Shown here: positions 17,060 through 25,891 of the stretch, piece after piece | Numbering within the stretch: position 1 is the first letter of the stretch | Layout: each line of letters starts with the position of its first letter | From: Georgenia soli | GTDB lineage: Bacteria > Actinomycetota > Actinomycetes > Actinomycetales > Actinomycetaceae | NCBI RefSeq assembly: GCF_002563695.1 | Contig: NZ_PDJI01000004.1 | Location: 310,001-374,000, forward strand | Reading direction: 5' to 3' | Length of the DNA: 64,000 nucleotides | Made by a program: the position numbers and the translations under genes | Notes under the pieces: generated by a model | Told to the model about the DNA's origin: nothing | Database searches by the model: none | What the model saw: the letters and a program-made list of their open reading frames with translations, nothing else

Positions 17060-17796
17060 CGGCGTGCCTCCTGGGCCTCGGTGACGACGGCGAGGACGGC
17101 CGCGAAGGTCTCCTCCACCCCGAAGGAGGAGGAGTCCACGGTGACGACCCCGTCCGCGGCCGTGAGGAAGGTGGACACGGTGGAGTCGTCGGCGTCGCGG
17201 CGCACGACCTCGTCGCGGGTGGCCTCGATCGTGTCGGCGTCGGCGGTGCCGTGGCGCTCCTTCGCCCGGCGTGCCAGACGCTCGCGCTCGTCGGCGACGA
17301 GGAGGATCCGCACGTCGGCGTCGGGCGCCACGACGGTGGTGATGTCGCGCCCCTCGGCCACGATGCCGCGCAGCTCGCCCGGCTCGCGGGCGGTGCCCGG
17401 AGCCCTTCCGGCGGAGTGCTCGATGATCTCGCGCTGGAGGCGCTTCAGCTCCGCCCGGACCTCGAGGTTCGTGGCGACCTTCGAGACGACGGCGGTCAGC
17501 TCCGCCTCGCGGATCGCGTCGGTGATGTCGACGCCGTCGCACACGACGCGCGGCTCGTCGGGGTCGGTCACCATGGTCAGCGGCATGGCCCGGACGGCCT
17601 CGGCGACCGCTTCGACGTCGTCGAGGTCGACGCCGGACCGGCCGCTCCACCACGTGGCCGCCCGGTACATCGCGCCGGTGTCGAGGTAGGCCAGGCCCAG
17701 CTCGCGCGCGAGGCGGCGGGACACCGTGGACTTCCCCGATCCCGAGGGTCCGTCGATCGCCACCACGATCCCGCGGTCCTGCCTGCCCTGCTCCAC
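17056..17796 (-). CDS. cmk: (d)CMP kinase
   Basis: Cytidylate kinase of 246 residues, phosphorylating CMP and dCMP. P-loop GPSGSGKST is near the N-terminus, followed by LDTGAMYRA, the GIVAEGRDITTVV motif and the lid DERERLARRAKERHG. GTG at 17796 has AGGAGG 5 nt upstream. The gene is 101 nt after tyrA and overlaps plsC by four bases. Confidence 0.95.
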   Translation of the reverse strand: MEQGRQDRGIVVAIDGPSGSGKSTVSRRLARELGLAYLDTGAMYRAATWWSGRSGVDLDDVEAVAEAVRAMPLTMVTDPDEPRVVCDGVDITDAIREAELTAVVSKVATNLEVRAELKRLQREIIEHSAGRAPGTAREPGELRGIVAEGRDITTVVAPDADVRILLVADERERLARRAKERHGTADADTIEATRDEVVRRDADDSTVSTFLTAADGVVTVDSSSFGVEETFAAVLAVVTEAQEARR

Positions 17797-17897
17797 GCTG
17801 TCCTCCTGCCGCGCCGAGGCGCTCTGGTTCGTTGCTGGTCGTCCGTGCGCCGGGGCGCCGTCCGTCGTCGTTCCGTGCCGCCGCTGCGGCGCCGCGC

Positions 17898-19028
17898 TCA
17901 CCGCGCGACCACGCGCCACCCGCGCCGGTCGAGCTCCTCCTCCAGCGGCTCGACCGCGGACGGCAGCACGGAGAGCACCGCCAGGCCGACGGGCTGCCCC
18001 GCGGAGTGCTCGAGCTGGAGGTCCTCGATGTTGACCCCGGCCTCGCCGACCTCGCTGAAGAGTCTGCCGAGCTCTCCGGGCTCGTCGGGGACGAGCACGG
18101 TGACCTCGCCGTAGCGGCGGGGCGCGCCGCCGTGCTTGCCGGGGATGCGCCCGACGCCGACGTTCCCGGCCGCCACGACCCGCGCCAGGGGCCCGGTGGA
18201 GCCGGGCGCGAGGGGACCGTCCTGCGCGGCACGGTCGAGGGCGGCGACGACGGCGTCGAGGTCGTCGCGGACCTCGCGCAGCGCACGGGCCACGGGGGCC
18301 GCGTTGCCGACCAGGATCGTGGCCCACAGCTGCGGGTCGGAGGCGGCGATGCGGGTGACGTCGCGCAGACCCTGCCCCGCCAGCCCGAGGGCCGGCTCGG
18401 GCGCCTCCCGGAGGCGGGCCGCCACGAACGACGCCGCCAGCTGCGGCAGGTGCGAGACCAGGGCGACGGCGTCGTCGTGGTCCTGCGCGCCGAGGGTGAC
18501 CGCGGTCGCCCCGACGTCGGCCGCCAGGGAGCGCACGGCCAGCACGGCCTCGGGCAGGCTCTCCGGCCCGGGCACCACGACCCACGGGCGACCGACGAAC
18601 AGGTCGGCGTCCGCGGCGGCGGCGCCGGAGCGCTCGCGCCCGGCCATGGGGTGGGAACCGACGTACCGGGCCGCGTGCGCACCGGCGTGCCGGGCGACCT
18701 CCTCGGCGATGACCGCCTTGACGCTGGCCACGTCGGTGACCACGGCGACGGGGTGCCGGGCGAGCTCCGCGAGCACGGTCTCAGCCGCGACGTCGGGCGG
18801 GGTGGCGACGACGACCATCGCCGGCTGGGGGTCGCCGTCGGCCGCCGGGGTGCCGGCCCCGACGTCCCGGGCCAGGGCGAGCGCGGTGGGCGAGGCGTCG
18901 GCGAGCTGGACGGGGACGCCGGCGGCGCGGAGCGCCAGGCCGAGGCTCGCGCCGAGGAGTCCGGTGCCGACCACCTTCACCGGTCCCGTCGTGGCGACGG
19001 GGTGGGCAGCAGGGACGTTCTCGGGCAC
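17898..19028 (-). CDS. tyrA: Prephenate dehydrogenase with ACT domain
   Basis: A 376-residue TyrA: Rossmann motif VVGTGLLGASLGLAL, catalytic region YVGSHPMAGRERSG, helical dimerisation domain, and a C-terminal ACT domain (VTVLVPDEPGELGRLFSEV), which suggests tyrosine feedback. It converts prephenate to 4-hydroxyphenylpyruvate. The start at 19028 is GTG with no Shine-Dalgarno sequence in the preceding CCTCCTCTG; it is 16 nt after the rluB stop, so translation may depend on coupling. Confidence 0.93.
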   Translation of the reverse strand: MPENVPAAHPVATTGPVKVVGTGLLGASLGLALRAAGVPVQLADASPTALALARDVGAGTPAADGDPQPAMVVVATPPDVAAETVLAELARHPVAVVTDVASVKAVIAEEVARHAGAHAARYVGSHPMAGRERSGAAAADADLFVGRPWVVVPGPESLPEAVLAVRSLAADVGATAVTLGAQDHDDAVALVSHLPQLAASFVAARLREAPEPALGLAGQGLRDVTRIAASDPQLWATILVGNAAPVARALREVRDDLDAVVAALDRAAQDGPLAPGSTGPLARVVAAGNVGVGRIPGKHGGAPRRYGEVTVLVPDEPGELGRLFSEVGEAGVNIEDLQLEHSAGQPVGLAVLSVLPSAVEPLEEELDRRGWRVVAR

Positions 19029-19044
19029 CAGAGGAGGGTACCGC

Positions 19045-19788
19045 CTACAGGTCGACGGCCTTCATGAGGGTGCCCAGCTCCGTGCCCGCGATCACGCGGG
19101 TGCGACCCGGACGCAGGTTGCCCAGGGCGATCGGCCCGATCCGGGTGCGGACCAGCTTCACGACCGGGTGCCCGACCTCTTCCATCAGGCGGCGGACGAT
19201 GTGGTTGCGGCCCTCGTGCAGCACCACCTCGACCAGCGACTGGTCGGGCAGCACCTCCTTGACGGTGAAGGAGTCCACCTGCACCGGTCCGTCCTCGAGC
19301 TCGACACCCTCCTGCAGGCGCTTGCCGAGCCCCCGCGGCACGCGGCCCTCGACGGTGGCGAGGTAGGTCTTCAGCACCTCGTAGGACGGGTGCGTGAGGC
19401 GGTGCGCGAGCTCGCCGTCGTTGGTCAGCAGGAGCAGGCCGGAGGTCTCGGCGTCCAGGCGGCCGACGTGGAACAGCCGCTCGGGCCGGTCCTCGACGTA
19501 CTGCGCGAGCGACGGGCGGCCGAGCTCGTCGTCCATGGTGGAGACCACGCCCTCGGGCTTGTTGAGCGCGAGGGTCACGACGGAGTCGTCGAGCTGGACA
19601 CGCAGCCCGTCGACGTGGATGACGGCCGTGCGCGGGTCCACGCGGGTGCCGAGCTCGCGCACCTTCTGCCCGTTCACGGTCACCCGGCCGGCGGCGATGA
19701 TGTCCTCGCAGGCGCGCCGCGACCCCAGGCCGGCACCCGCCAGGACCTTCTGGAGGCGGACGCCCTCGGGCACGTGCTGGTCGGTCAT
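19045..19788 (-). CDS. rluB: 23S rRNA pseudouridine synthase (RluB/RsuA family)
   Basis: A 247-residue RsuA-type pseudouridine synthase: an N-terminal S4 RNA-binding domain (LQKVLAGAGLGSRRACE), the catalytic GRLDAETSGLLLLTNDG motif with its Asp, and HEGRNHIVRRLMEEVGHPV. It modifies 23S rRNA if orthologous to RluB; the exact site is inferred. ATG at 19788 overlaps the scpB stop by four bases. Its position after scpAB is conserved in Gram-positive bacteria. Confidence 0.93.
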   Translation of the reverse strand: MTDQHVPEGVRLQKVLAGAGLGSRRACEDIIAAGRVTVNGQKVRELGTRVDPRTAVIHVDGLRVQLDDSVVTLALNKPEGVVSTMDDELGRPSLAQYVEDRPERLFHVGRLDAETSGLLLLTNDGELAHRLTHPSYEVLKTYLATVEGRVPRGLGKRLQEGVELEDGPVQVDSFTVKEVLPDQSLVEVVLHEGRNHIVRRLMEEVGHPVVKLVRTRIGPIALGNLRPGRTRVIAGTELGTLMKAVDL

Positions 19789-20411
19789 CTGAACTCTCCG
19801 TCGATGTCGTCGAGACTGCCCATGTCGGGCAGGTAGGGGGCGAGCGGGGGCAGGTCCTCCAGGGAGGTCAGGCCCATCCGCTCGAGGAAGTAGGCGGAGG
19901 TGCGGTACCGCATGGCACCGCCCTCCTCGTCGGGCCCGGCCTCCTCGACCAGACCCCTCGCCAGCAGGGTACGCACCACGCCGTCCACGTTCACGCCACG
20001 GATGGCGGAGATGCGGCCGCGGGTCACCGGCTGGCGGTAGGCGATGACGGCCAGCGTCTCCAGGGAGGCCTGGGTGAGCTTCGCCGTCTGGCCGTCCAGC
20101 ACGAAGCGGCCGACGACGTCGGCGTGGGAGGGGGCGGAGAAGATGCGCCACCCGCCGCCCACCTCGCGCAGCTCGAAGCCGCGGGCGCGTCCCCCGCGCT
20201 CGCCGCGGTACTCGGCCGCGAGCTCGGTGAGGAGCTCCGTGACCTGGCCGGTGGGGAGGCCCAGCACGCTGGCGAGGTCGGCGGCCGGGACGGGCTCGTC
20301 GATCACCATGAGCACCGCCTCCAGCGCGGTGAGGTGCTCCTCGGGCAGGACGTCGTCGGGCACCGCCTCGTACGACGGTGCCCCTGCCGCGGTGCCGTCC
20401 TGCTCGCTCAT
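19785..20411 (-). CDS. scpB: Segregation and condensation protein B
   Basis: ScpB of 208 residues, a paired winged-helix kleisin partner of the Smc complex. Characteristic stretches are LEAVLMVIDEPVPAADLA, LTQASLETLAVIAYRQPVTR and ISAIRGVNVDGVVRTLLARGL. It starts with ATG in a four-base overlap with scpA and ends in a four-base overlap with rluB, so the three are translationally coupled. Confidence 0.95.
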   Translation of the reverse strand: MSEQDGTAAGAPSYEAVPDDVLPEEHLTALEAVLMVIDEPVPAADLASVLGLPTGQVTELLTELAAEYRGERGGRARGFELREVGGGWRIFSAPSHADVVGRFVLDGQTAKLTQASLETLAVIAYRQPVTRGRISAIRGVNVDGVVRTLLARGLVEEAGPDEEGGAMRYRTSAYFLERMGLTSLEDLPPLAPYLPDMGSLDDIDGEFR

Positions 20412-21367
20412 CGCTCCTCCTCGCCGGGCTGCCCGGCCTGGTCCTCGGGCGCCGCGGGCGCCTGGGCGGCGTCGTCGGGTCGGTCCTCGGGCGCGTCGTC
20501 GGGTCGGTTGCCAGACGCGTCGTCACCCGGGTCGTCGAAGTCGTCGCCGACGGTGATGTCGCCCTCCTCGGAGCCCGACCACCGGACCGTGAGCTCGCCG
20601 AGCGCCTCGGCCTGCTCGAACGCGACCGCGCCCTCCCGGAAGAGCTCGAGCAGCGCCAGGAACCGCGAGACGACGACGGCGGTGCTCTCCGCGTCCTCGG
20701 TCAGCGCCCGGAAGGTGGCGCTGCGCAGCCGGCGCAGCCGGTCGACGACGATCGCGGCCTGCTCGCGCACCGGCACCACCGGGTTGTGCAGGTGGGAGAG
20801 CTCGACGGTGGGCGGCCCGGGCCGCGGGGCGAGGGCGCCGGCGGCGAGCCGGACGAGCTCGTCCGGCCCGACCTGCATGACGAGCTCCGGCAGCAGGGCC
20901 GCGAACTGGGGCTCCAGCGGCACGCTGCGCGGGTACGACCGGGCGTTCACGCGCCAGCGCTCGGCCAGGTAGGCCGCCACCTCCTTGAACGCGCGGTACT
21001 GCAGGAGGCGCGCGAAGAGCAGGTCCCGGGCCTCGAGCAGCTCGAGGTCGTCGTCGTCCTCCACGGACCCGCGCGGCAGGAGCCGCGCCGCCTTGAGGTC
21101 CAGGAGGGTCGCCGCGATGACGAGGAACTCGCTGGCCTGCCCCAGGTCCCAGTCGCTCTGGGCGGAGATGTACGCGATGAAGTCGTCGGTGACCTCGGCC
21201 AGGGCGACCTCGGTGATGTCCAGCCTGTGCTTCGCGATGAGCGAGAGCAGCAGGTCGAACGGACCCTCGAAGTTGTGCAGGGTGACCGCGAAGGAGCCCA
21301 CGCCGGGGCGCGGCGTGTCCGCCGTCGTCGCGGGGTCGGCGGTCGCCGGCGGGTCCGCGGGCGGCAC
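20408..21367 (-). CDS. scpA: Segregation and condensation protein A
   Basis: The kleisin subunit of the Smc-ScpAB condensin, 319 residues. The N-terminal signature FEGPFDLLLSLIAKHRLDIT and the middle segment AARLLPRG are typical. The last ~55 residues are an acidic Asp/Pro/Glu tail with repeated DDAPEDRPDD units that is unlikely to be structured. The start is GTG at 21367, 8 nt after the parA stop, with no clear Shine-Dalgarno sequence. Confidence 0.94.
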   Translation of the reverse strand: MPPADPPATADPATTADTPRPGVGSFAVTLHNFEGPFDLLLSLIAKHRLDITEVALAEVTDDFIAYISAQSDWDLGQASEFLVIAATLLDLKAARLLPRGSVEDDDDLELLEARDLLFARLLQYRAFKEVAAYLAERWRVNARSYPRSVPLEPQFAALLPELVMQVGPDELVRLAAGALAPRPGPPTVELSHLHNPVVPVREQAAIVVDRLRRLRSATFRALTEDAESTAVVVSRFLALLELFREGAVAFEQAEALGELTVRWSGSEEGDITVGDDFDDPGDDASGNRPDDAPEDRPDDAAQAPAAPEDQAGQPGEEER

Positions 21368-21375
21368 GGCCGGCG

Positions 21376-22251
21376 TCAGGCCGAGTCGCCGCGCGCGACG
21401 AGCTCGCGGGCCAGGCGCCGGTAGGCCTCCGCACCGGGGTGGTTCGGGGCGTAGGTCGTGATGGGCTCGGTCGCGACGGAGGCGTCGGGGAACTTCACGG
21501 TGCGGGAGATCATCGTGGTGTACACCTTGTCCCCGAACGCCTCGCGGACGCGCTCGATGACCTCACGCGAGTGCAGCGTGCGGAGGTCGACCATGGTCGC
21601 GAGGATGCCGTCGATCCGCAGGCGCGGGTTGATGCGGTCCTGCACGCGCTCGATGCTCTCGACCAGCAGCGCGACGCCGCGCAGGGCGAAGAACTCCGCC
21701 TCGAGCGGGATGAGCACGCCGTGCGCCGCGGTCAGGGCGTTGACGGTCAGCAGCCCGAGCGAGGGCTGGCAGTCGATGAGGATGACGTCGTAGTCGTCGA
21801 GGACCGGGCGCAGGACCCGCGCCAGCGCCTGCTCGCGGGCGACCTCGGAGACCAGCTGAACCTCGGCGGCGGAGAGGTCGATGTTGGCGGGCACGACGTC
21901 GAGCCCCTCGACGTCGGTGTGCTCGATGATCTCCCGCACGTCGGCGCGCGGCTCCATCATGAGGTTGTAGATGGTGCGGTCGAGCTCGTGGGCGTTGATG
22001 CCCAGCCCGGCGGAGGCGGCACCCTGCGGGTCGAAGTCCACGATCAGGACGCGGCGGCCGTACTCGGCCAGCGCGGCACCCAGGTTGATGGTCGTGGTCG
22101 TCTTGCCCACGCCACCCTTCTGGTTGCACATCGCGATGATGCGGGCGGGCCCGTGACCGTCGAGCGGGGCGGGGACCGGGAAGTCGGCGTCGGCGTCGGG
22201 CATGGTGCCCACGGCGCCTTCCGGGATCAGGCCTGGTTGCTCGCTTCTCAC
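21376..22251 (-). CDS. ParA/Soj-type ATPase of the scpAB cluster
   Basis: A ParA-family ATPase with the deviant Walker A CNQKGGVGKTTTTINLGAAL, VDFDPQGAASAGLG and DCQPSLGLLTVNAL. In actinobacteria this paralogue lies beside scpAB and is separate from the parAB genes near oriC; it likely acts in chromosome organisation or segregation. GTG at 22251 gives 291 residues and an N-terminus like that of homologues; ATG at 22203 is an alternative, and neither has a good ribosome-binding site. The frame is open further upstream through the 19-bp repeat array, which I treat as non-coding. Confidence 0.88.
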   Translation of the reverse strand: MRSEQPGLIPEGAVGTMPDADADFPVPAPLDGHGPARIIAMCNQKGGVGKTTTTINLGAALAEYGRRVLIVDFDPQGAASAGLGINAHELDRTIYNLMMEPRADVREIIEHTDVEGLDVVPANIDLSAAEVQLVSEVAREQALARVLRPVLDDYDVILIDCQPSLGLLTVNALTAAHGVLIPLEAEFFALRGVALLVESIERVQDRINPRLRIDGILATMVDLRTLHSREVIERVREAFGDKVYTTMISRTVKFPDASVATEPITTYAPNHPGAEAYRRLARELVARGDSA

Positions 22252-22307
22252 CCACGTCACGCTAGCCGACGCGGGGCGGCCTCCCAACACGGCACGCCCC
22301 ACGCGCG

Positions 22308-22402
22308 ACACGTCACTTTCTCCGCGAGTCGTCAACTTCTCGCTGAGTGGTCGACTTCTCCCTGACTGGTCAAGTCCTCCGCGAGACGTCACGTTCTCCG
22401 TC
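22308..22402. repeat. Five degenerate 19-bp tandem repeats (array 1 of the nuclease gene)
   Basis: Five contiguous 19-nt units start at 22308, 22327, 22346, 22365 and 22384. Read on the minus strand their consensus is about CGGAGAASTTGACSNCTCG; most bases of GGAGAA, TGAC and the final TC are kept in all five. Each unit is an imperfect palindrome (GAGA...TCTC). The same motif recurs on the opposite strand after the nuclease gene. The array lies between the parA start and the nuclease start. Confidence 0.85.
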
Positions 22403-22502
22403 GCTCGGAGCACCACGATTCACCCATCCACAGGCGCCGGCGTGTGCACAGGTCCCGCGGTTGCGCCTGCCGGCCGCCGCGGCCACGCTGCACCTTGTCC
22501 CG

Positions 22503-23474
22503 ATGGAGGACCTCCCACCCGACCAGCCCGTGACGACGGCCGCCGCCCAGGCCCTCGGTGTACGCCCCAACGACCTGACCGACCTGGTCGGAAGTGGCGT
22601 CCTCGCGCGCCCCTTCCGTGGGGTCTACCTGCCGGCCGCCGTCGCCGCCGATCCGGAGGCGCGTGCTCGCGCGGTCGGGCTGCTGCTTCCCGACGGCGCG
22701 GCGCTGGCGAAGGAGTCGGCGGCGTGGTTGCACGGCGTTGACGTCCGTCCCCCAGAGCGGTACCGGCAGGCGCCGCTGCTGGAGTGCGTCAGCGACTCCC
22801 GGCTCCTGCTCAATGCGGTGCGTCGTCCGGAGCTGGAGGGCCATCTTGCCCACCTGCCGGCCGAGGACATCGTCACGGTGCACGGGGTGCCGGTGACCTC
22901 TCCGGCGCGCACGGCCCTCGACCTGGCCCGCTACACCGAGCGCTACATGGGCCTCGCGGCGCTCGACATGTTCAGCCATCGGGGCCTCGTCAGCCTGGAC
23001 GAGATCACAGAACGCGTCCGCGCTCTCAAGGGCCACCGCTGGATCGCGCGCGCACGGTCGGTGCTCGCACTCGCGGACCCTCGCACCGAGCTGCCGGGAG
23101 AGTCCTGGATGCGCCTGCGCATCCACGAGGCCGGCCTCCCGCTCCCCGACCTCCAGATCCGGCTGCGGGACGAGTCGGGGCGAGAGGCCTACCGCCTGGA
23201 CATGGGGTACTACGACGTCATGGTGGCGCTCGAGTTCGACGGCGAGCAGCGCCACCGCACGACGACGCAGCAGGGCCGGCATGACGACCTGCGGCGTGCC
23301 GACATCGAGGCACGGTGGGGGTGGGCCACGTACGCCTTCCACGCCGGCCACGTCCTGGGGCGGCAACCGGTCCTGGAGTCGACCGTCAGCGAGGCGCTGG
23401 GCCTGAGCGTGGTGCCGTCCCGCCGCCGGTGGGACATTCCTGGCGGAGGAAATGACCTCTCGCGGAGGAGATGA
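22503..23474 (+). CDS. AbiEi-like / DUF559-type nuclease protein between repeat arrays
   Basis: A 323-residue protein. The N-terminal half resembles AbiEi-family 'antitoxin' domains: helix-turn-helix-like LGVRPNDLTDLVGSGVLARP, FRGVYLPAAV, and the hallmark VHGVPVTSPARTALDLAR at 126-143. The C-terminal half is a Vsr/DUF559-type PD-(D/E)XK nuclease domain with Glu200, Asp233 in RLDMGYYD, and Glu244/Asp246 in ALEFDGEQRH. ATG at 22503 has no clear Shine-Dalgarno sequence. The last ~10 codons and the stop (23472-23474) lie inside the downstream 19-bp motif array. No cognate AbiEii nucleotidyltransferase is adjacent. It interrupts the usual xerD-parA neighbourhood, which suggests insertion. Confidence 0.8.
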   Translation: MEDLPPDQPVTTAAAQALGVRPNDLTDLVGSGVLARPFRGVYLPAAVAADPEARARAVGLLLPDGAALAKESAAWLHGVDVRPPERYRQAPLLECVSDSRLLLNAVRRPELEGHLAHLPAEDIVTVHGVPVTSPARTALDLARYTERYMGLAALDMFSHRGLVSLDEITERVRALKGHRWIARARSVLALADPRTELPGESWMRLRIHEAGLPLPDLQIRLRDESGREAYRLDMGYYDVMVALEFDGEQRHRTTTQQGRHDDLRRADIEARWGWATYAFHAGHVLGRQPVLESTVSEALGLSVVPSRRRWDIPGGGNDLSRRR

Positions 23475-23564
23475 CATCTCACCGCAGGGAGGGCTGGGGA
23501 GGAGATGACATCTCACCGCAGGGAGGGCTGGGGAGGAGATGACATCTCACCGCAGGGAGAGCTG
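23444..23564. repeat. Motif array 2: two contiguous 19-bp motifs, then 34-nt direct repeats
   Basis: Motif copies start at 23444, 23463, 23497 and 23531 on the plus strand. The last three belong to a 34-nt unit: a 19-nt motif plus CCGCAGGGAGGGCTG as spacer (the final spacer has one change). These three carry the perfect palindrome GAGATGACATCTC. The motif matches array 1 (22308-22402) in the opposite orientation, so the two arrays bracket the nuclease gene as inverted clusters. The nuclease stop codon is inside the second copy. Confidence 0.9.
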
Positions 23565-23587
23565 GCGAGGGAGGGAGGGCGGGGAGG

Positions 23588-24520
23588 TCAGCCGAGGGCG
23601 CGGGGGTGCGCGGCGGCGTAGACCTCGCGCAGGGTCTGCACGGTCACCTGCGTGTAGATCTGGGTCGTGGTCACGGAGGCGTGGCCGAGCAGCTCCTGCA
23701 CCACCCGCACGTCCGCCCCGCCGGCGAGCAGGTGCGTGGCGAAGGAGTGCCGCAACGTGTGCGGGGAGATGTGCTCGGTCAGCCCGGCGCGGCCGGCCGC
23801 CGTCTGCAGCACCGCCCACGCGCTCTGCCGGCTCAGCGGGTTGCCGCGGGTGTTGAGGAACAGCGCGGCGTTGCCGCGGCCCGCGCGGGCCAGCTCCGGC
23901 CGCCCGCGGACCAGGTAGGCCTCGAGGGCCTCGACGGCGTAGCTGCCCACCGGCACCACGCGCTCCTTGCGGCCCTTGCCGAACAGGCGCAGCGCCGCGA
24001 CGTCGCCGTCGAGGTCCAGGTCGTCCACGGCCAGGCCGACGGCCTCGCTGATGCGCGCGCCGGTCCCGTAGAGGACCTCCAGCAGCGCCCGGTCACGAAG
24101 CGGGACGGGCCCCTCCCCCAGCGACGCCGCCTCCAGCAGCGCCTCGACCCGGTCCACCGGGATCGCCTTGGGCAGGCGACGCGAGGTCGACGGCGGCCGC
24201 ACGGCCGCGCTGGGGTCCTGCGCCGTCGTCCCCTCGGCGTGCGCGAAGCGGTGCCAGCCGCGCACCGCCGTGACGGCACGTGCCGCGGACGACGGCGCCA
24301 GGGCGGACCCGCCGTCGTCCCCCGTCCGGATGGCCTCGACGTAGGCGACGACGTCACCCTCGCTGACCTCGCCCAGACCGCTGTGTCCGCGGTCGGCGAG
24401 AAAGGCGCAGTAGCGCTCGAGATCGCGGGTGTAGGCGGCGAGGGTGTGGTCGCTGACGCCGCGCTCGACCGCGAGGTGGGCGAGGTACTCCGCCCGCGCG
24501 TGATCGAGCCCCGACGTCAT
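23588..24520 (-). CDS. xerD: Tyrosine recombinase XerD
   Basis: A 310-residue tyrosine recombinase for chromosome dimer resolution at dif. All catalytic residues are visible: Arg156 in GTGARISE, Lys182 or Lys185 in [10 protein letters not shown], His254 and Arg257 in [12 protein letters not shown], His280 in [14 protein letters not shown] and Tyr289. The N-terminal SAM-like domain [19 protein letters not shown] is typical. ATG is at 24520. It is the housekeeping XerD by position (beside parA-scpAB), not an element integrase, although an insertion lies directly next to it. Confidence 0.93.
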   Translation of the reverse strand: MTSGLDHARAEYLAHLAVERGVSDHTLAAYTRDLERYCAFLADRGHSGLGEVSEGDVVAYVEAIRTGDDGGSALAPSSAARAVTAVRGWHRFAHAEGTTAQDPSAAVRPPSTSRRLPKAIPVDRVEALLEAASLGEGPVPLRDRALLEVLYGTGARISEAVGLAVDDLDLDGDVAALRLFGKGRKERVVPVGSYAVEALEAYLVRGRPELARAGRGNAALFLNTRGNPLSRQSAWAVLQTAAGRAGLTEHISPHTLRHSFATHLLAGGADVRVVQELLGHASVTTTQIYTQVTVQTLREVYAAAHPRALG

Positions 24521-24530
24521 CGCCGACGCG

Positions 24531-25508
24531 TCAGAGCGGCAGGAAGGGGTCGACCGCCACGGCGAGGAACACCACGGACAGGTAGGTGATGGAGCCGTGG
24601 AACACCTTCATCGCGGCGAGCTTGCCGCGCTCGGGGTTCAGCGCCCGGCGGTAGAGCTTGATGCAGGCCGTGAGGAACCAGGCCCCGGCGGCCACCGCCA
24701 CCGCGGTGTAGAGCAGGCCCATCCCCGCCACGGGGATGAGGGCGAGCGTGCAGGCGATCATCGCGGCGGCGTAGGCGAGGATCTGCCGGGCCACGCGCAC
24801 GTCGTCGGCCACCACCGGCAGCATCGGCACCCCGGCGCGGGCGTAGTCCTTCTTGAACTTCATGGACAGGGGCCAGTAGTGGGGCGGCGTCCAGAAGAAG
24901 ATGACGAGGAACAGGACCACCGGCGCCCAGCCCACGGTGCCCGTCACGGCGGCCCAGCCGATGAGCACCGGCATGCACCCGGCCACCCCGCCCCAGACGA
25001 TGTTCTGGGACGTCCGCCGCTTGAGCAGGATCGTGTAGAAGACGACGTAGAGCAGGATCGCCGCCAGCGCGAGCCACGCCGAGGCGGCGTTGACGAGCGC
25101 GGCGAACCAGCCGATGGAGAGCACGCCGAGGGCGGTGGCGAAGACGAGGGCCTGGCGGTCGGTGAGCTCGCCGGTGACCAGGGGCCGCTGCTTCGTCCGG
25201 TTCATCAGCCGGTCGATGTCCCGGTCGAGGTACATGTTGAACGCGTTCGCCGAGCCCGCGGCGAACGAGCCGCCCACGAGCGTCGCGAGCAGCAGCCAGG
25301 TCCCGGGCCAGCCGTCGGCGGCGAGGATCATCGTCGGCACGGTGGTGACGAGCAGCAGCTCGATGATGCGCGGCTTGGTCAGCGCGAGGTAGGCACGCCA
25401 CCTCGGGCGGCGGGCTGCCGTGGGGTGCAGCGGGCCCGCCGTCGTCCCGGCCCCAGTCGGGGTGACGTCGGCCACGGGGTGGCTCGCGGCTGGCTGGGCA
25501 CTGTGCAC
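24531..25508 (-). CDS. ctaB: Protoheme IX farnesyltransferase (heme O synthase)
   Basis: A UbiA-superfamily membrane prenyltransferase that farnesylates heme B to heme O for cytochrome oxidase. The Asp-rich site is [20 protein letters not shown], and the second motif region is [20 protein letters not shown]; about nine membrane helices are visible. GTG at 25508 gives 325 residues including a ~35-residue polar leader; internal GTG codons just downstream could also serve. Divergence from tkt is the common actinobacterial arrangement. Confidence 0.93.
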   Translation of the reverse strand: MHSAQPAASHPVADVTPTGAGTTAGPLHPTAARRPRWRAYLALTKPRIIELLLVTTVPTMILAADGWPGTWLLLATLVGGSFAAGSANAFNMYLDRDIDRLMNRTKQRPLVTGELTDRQALVFATALGVLSIGWFAALVNAASAWLALAAILLYVVFYTILLKRRTSQNIVWGGVAGCMPVLIGWAAVTGTVGWAPVVLFLVIFFWTPPHYWPLSMKFKKDYARAGVPMLPVVADDVRVARQILAYAAAMIACTLALIPVAGMGLLYTAVAVAAGAWFLTACIKLYRRALNPERGKLAAMKVFHGSITYLSVVFLAVAVDPFLPL

Positions 25509-25891
25509 GCGGATCTCTCGCTCCTGCTCCGCCGGTTCGGCGCACCGGCTCGTGACGGCGGGCGTGTCCCGCCCGTCCTCCGTCCGCCCATGGTACGGGG
25601 GCGGGCACCGGAAACGGGCATCCCGGCATGTCGAAGCGGTCACGTCCGCCTCGCCGGACGGGTCCGGCCGCGGCTCCTCCCGGAGACCCGTCGACGGCGC
25701 AGGCGGCAGGCACGTGACGGCCGTCACCACCCCAGGTCCCGGCCCCCGGGACAACTCATGGCCACCCGAGGCTGACCGCTTCGTGCAACGGTAAAGTCGC
25801 AGAAGTACAGATCGTGACGCCTGCCGTCTGCGGACGAGCGAGCCACCGTCCGACGAGGTCCCGGGCCCTGCCGGGACGGAAACGAGGATTA
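25509..25891. other. Divergent ctaB/tkt intergenic region
   Basis: This 383-nt stretch holds the promoters of both genes. It contains the palindrome GTGACGGCCGTCAC (25714-25727; listed separately) and a 7-bp hairpin GTCCCGG/CCGGGAC at 25736-25752. TAAAGT at 25792-25797 is a possible tkt -10 without a convincing -35. I see no supported reading frame. Confidence 0.5.
25713..25728. promoter_or_regulatory. CRP/GlxR-type operator candidate between ctaB and tkt
   Basis: CGTGACGGCCGTCACC matches GTGA-N6-TCAC, the core of the CRP/GlxR consensus TGTGA-N6-TCACA, and its central 14 bp are perfectly palindromic. It lies 164 nt before the tkt start and 205 nt before the ctaB start. Confidence 0.5.

Noticed and set aside
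16319..18682. A 787-codon minus-strand frame ending as plsC
   Set aside because: Only the last 246 codons are acyltransferase; the upstream part shadows cmk and tyrA, and GTG 17059 overlaps the cmk stop as expected for coupling.
22347..22502. Upstream extension of the nuclease gene to ATG 22347
   Set aside because: The added residues are translated from the 19-bp repeats and lack family similarity; ATG 22503 begins the recognisable domain.
23463..23564. Possible CRISPR array
   Set aside because: The spacers between the 19-bp motifs are identical rather than unique, units are only 34 nt, and no cas genes are present.
23588..24520. XerD as integrase of a mobile island
   Set aside because: Its place beside parA-scpAB and full similarity to housekeeping XerD argue for dif recombination; no att-like direct repeats or phage genes were found.
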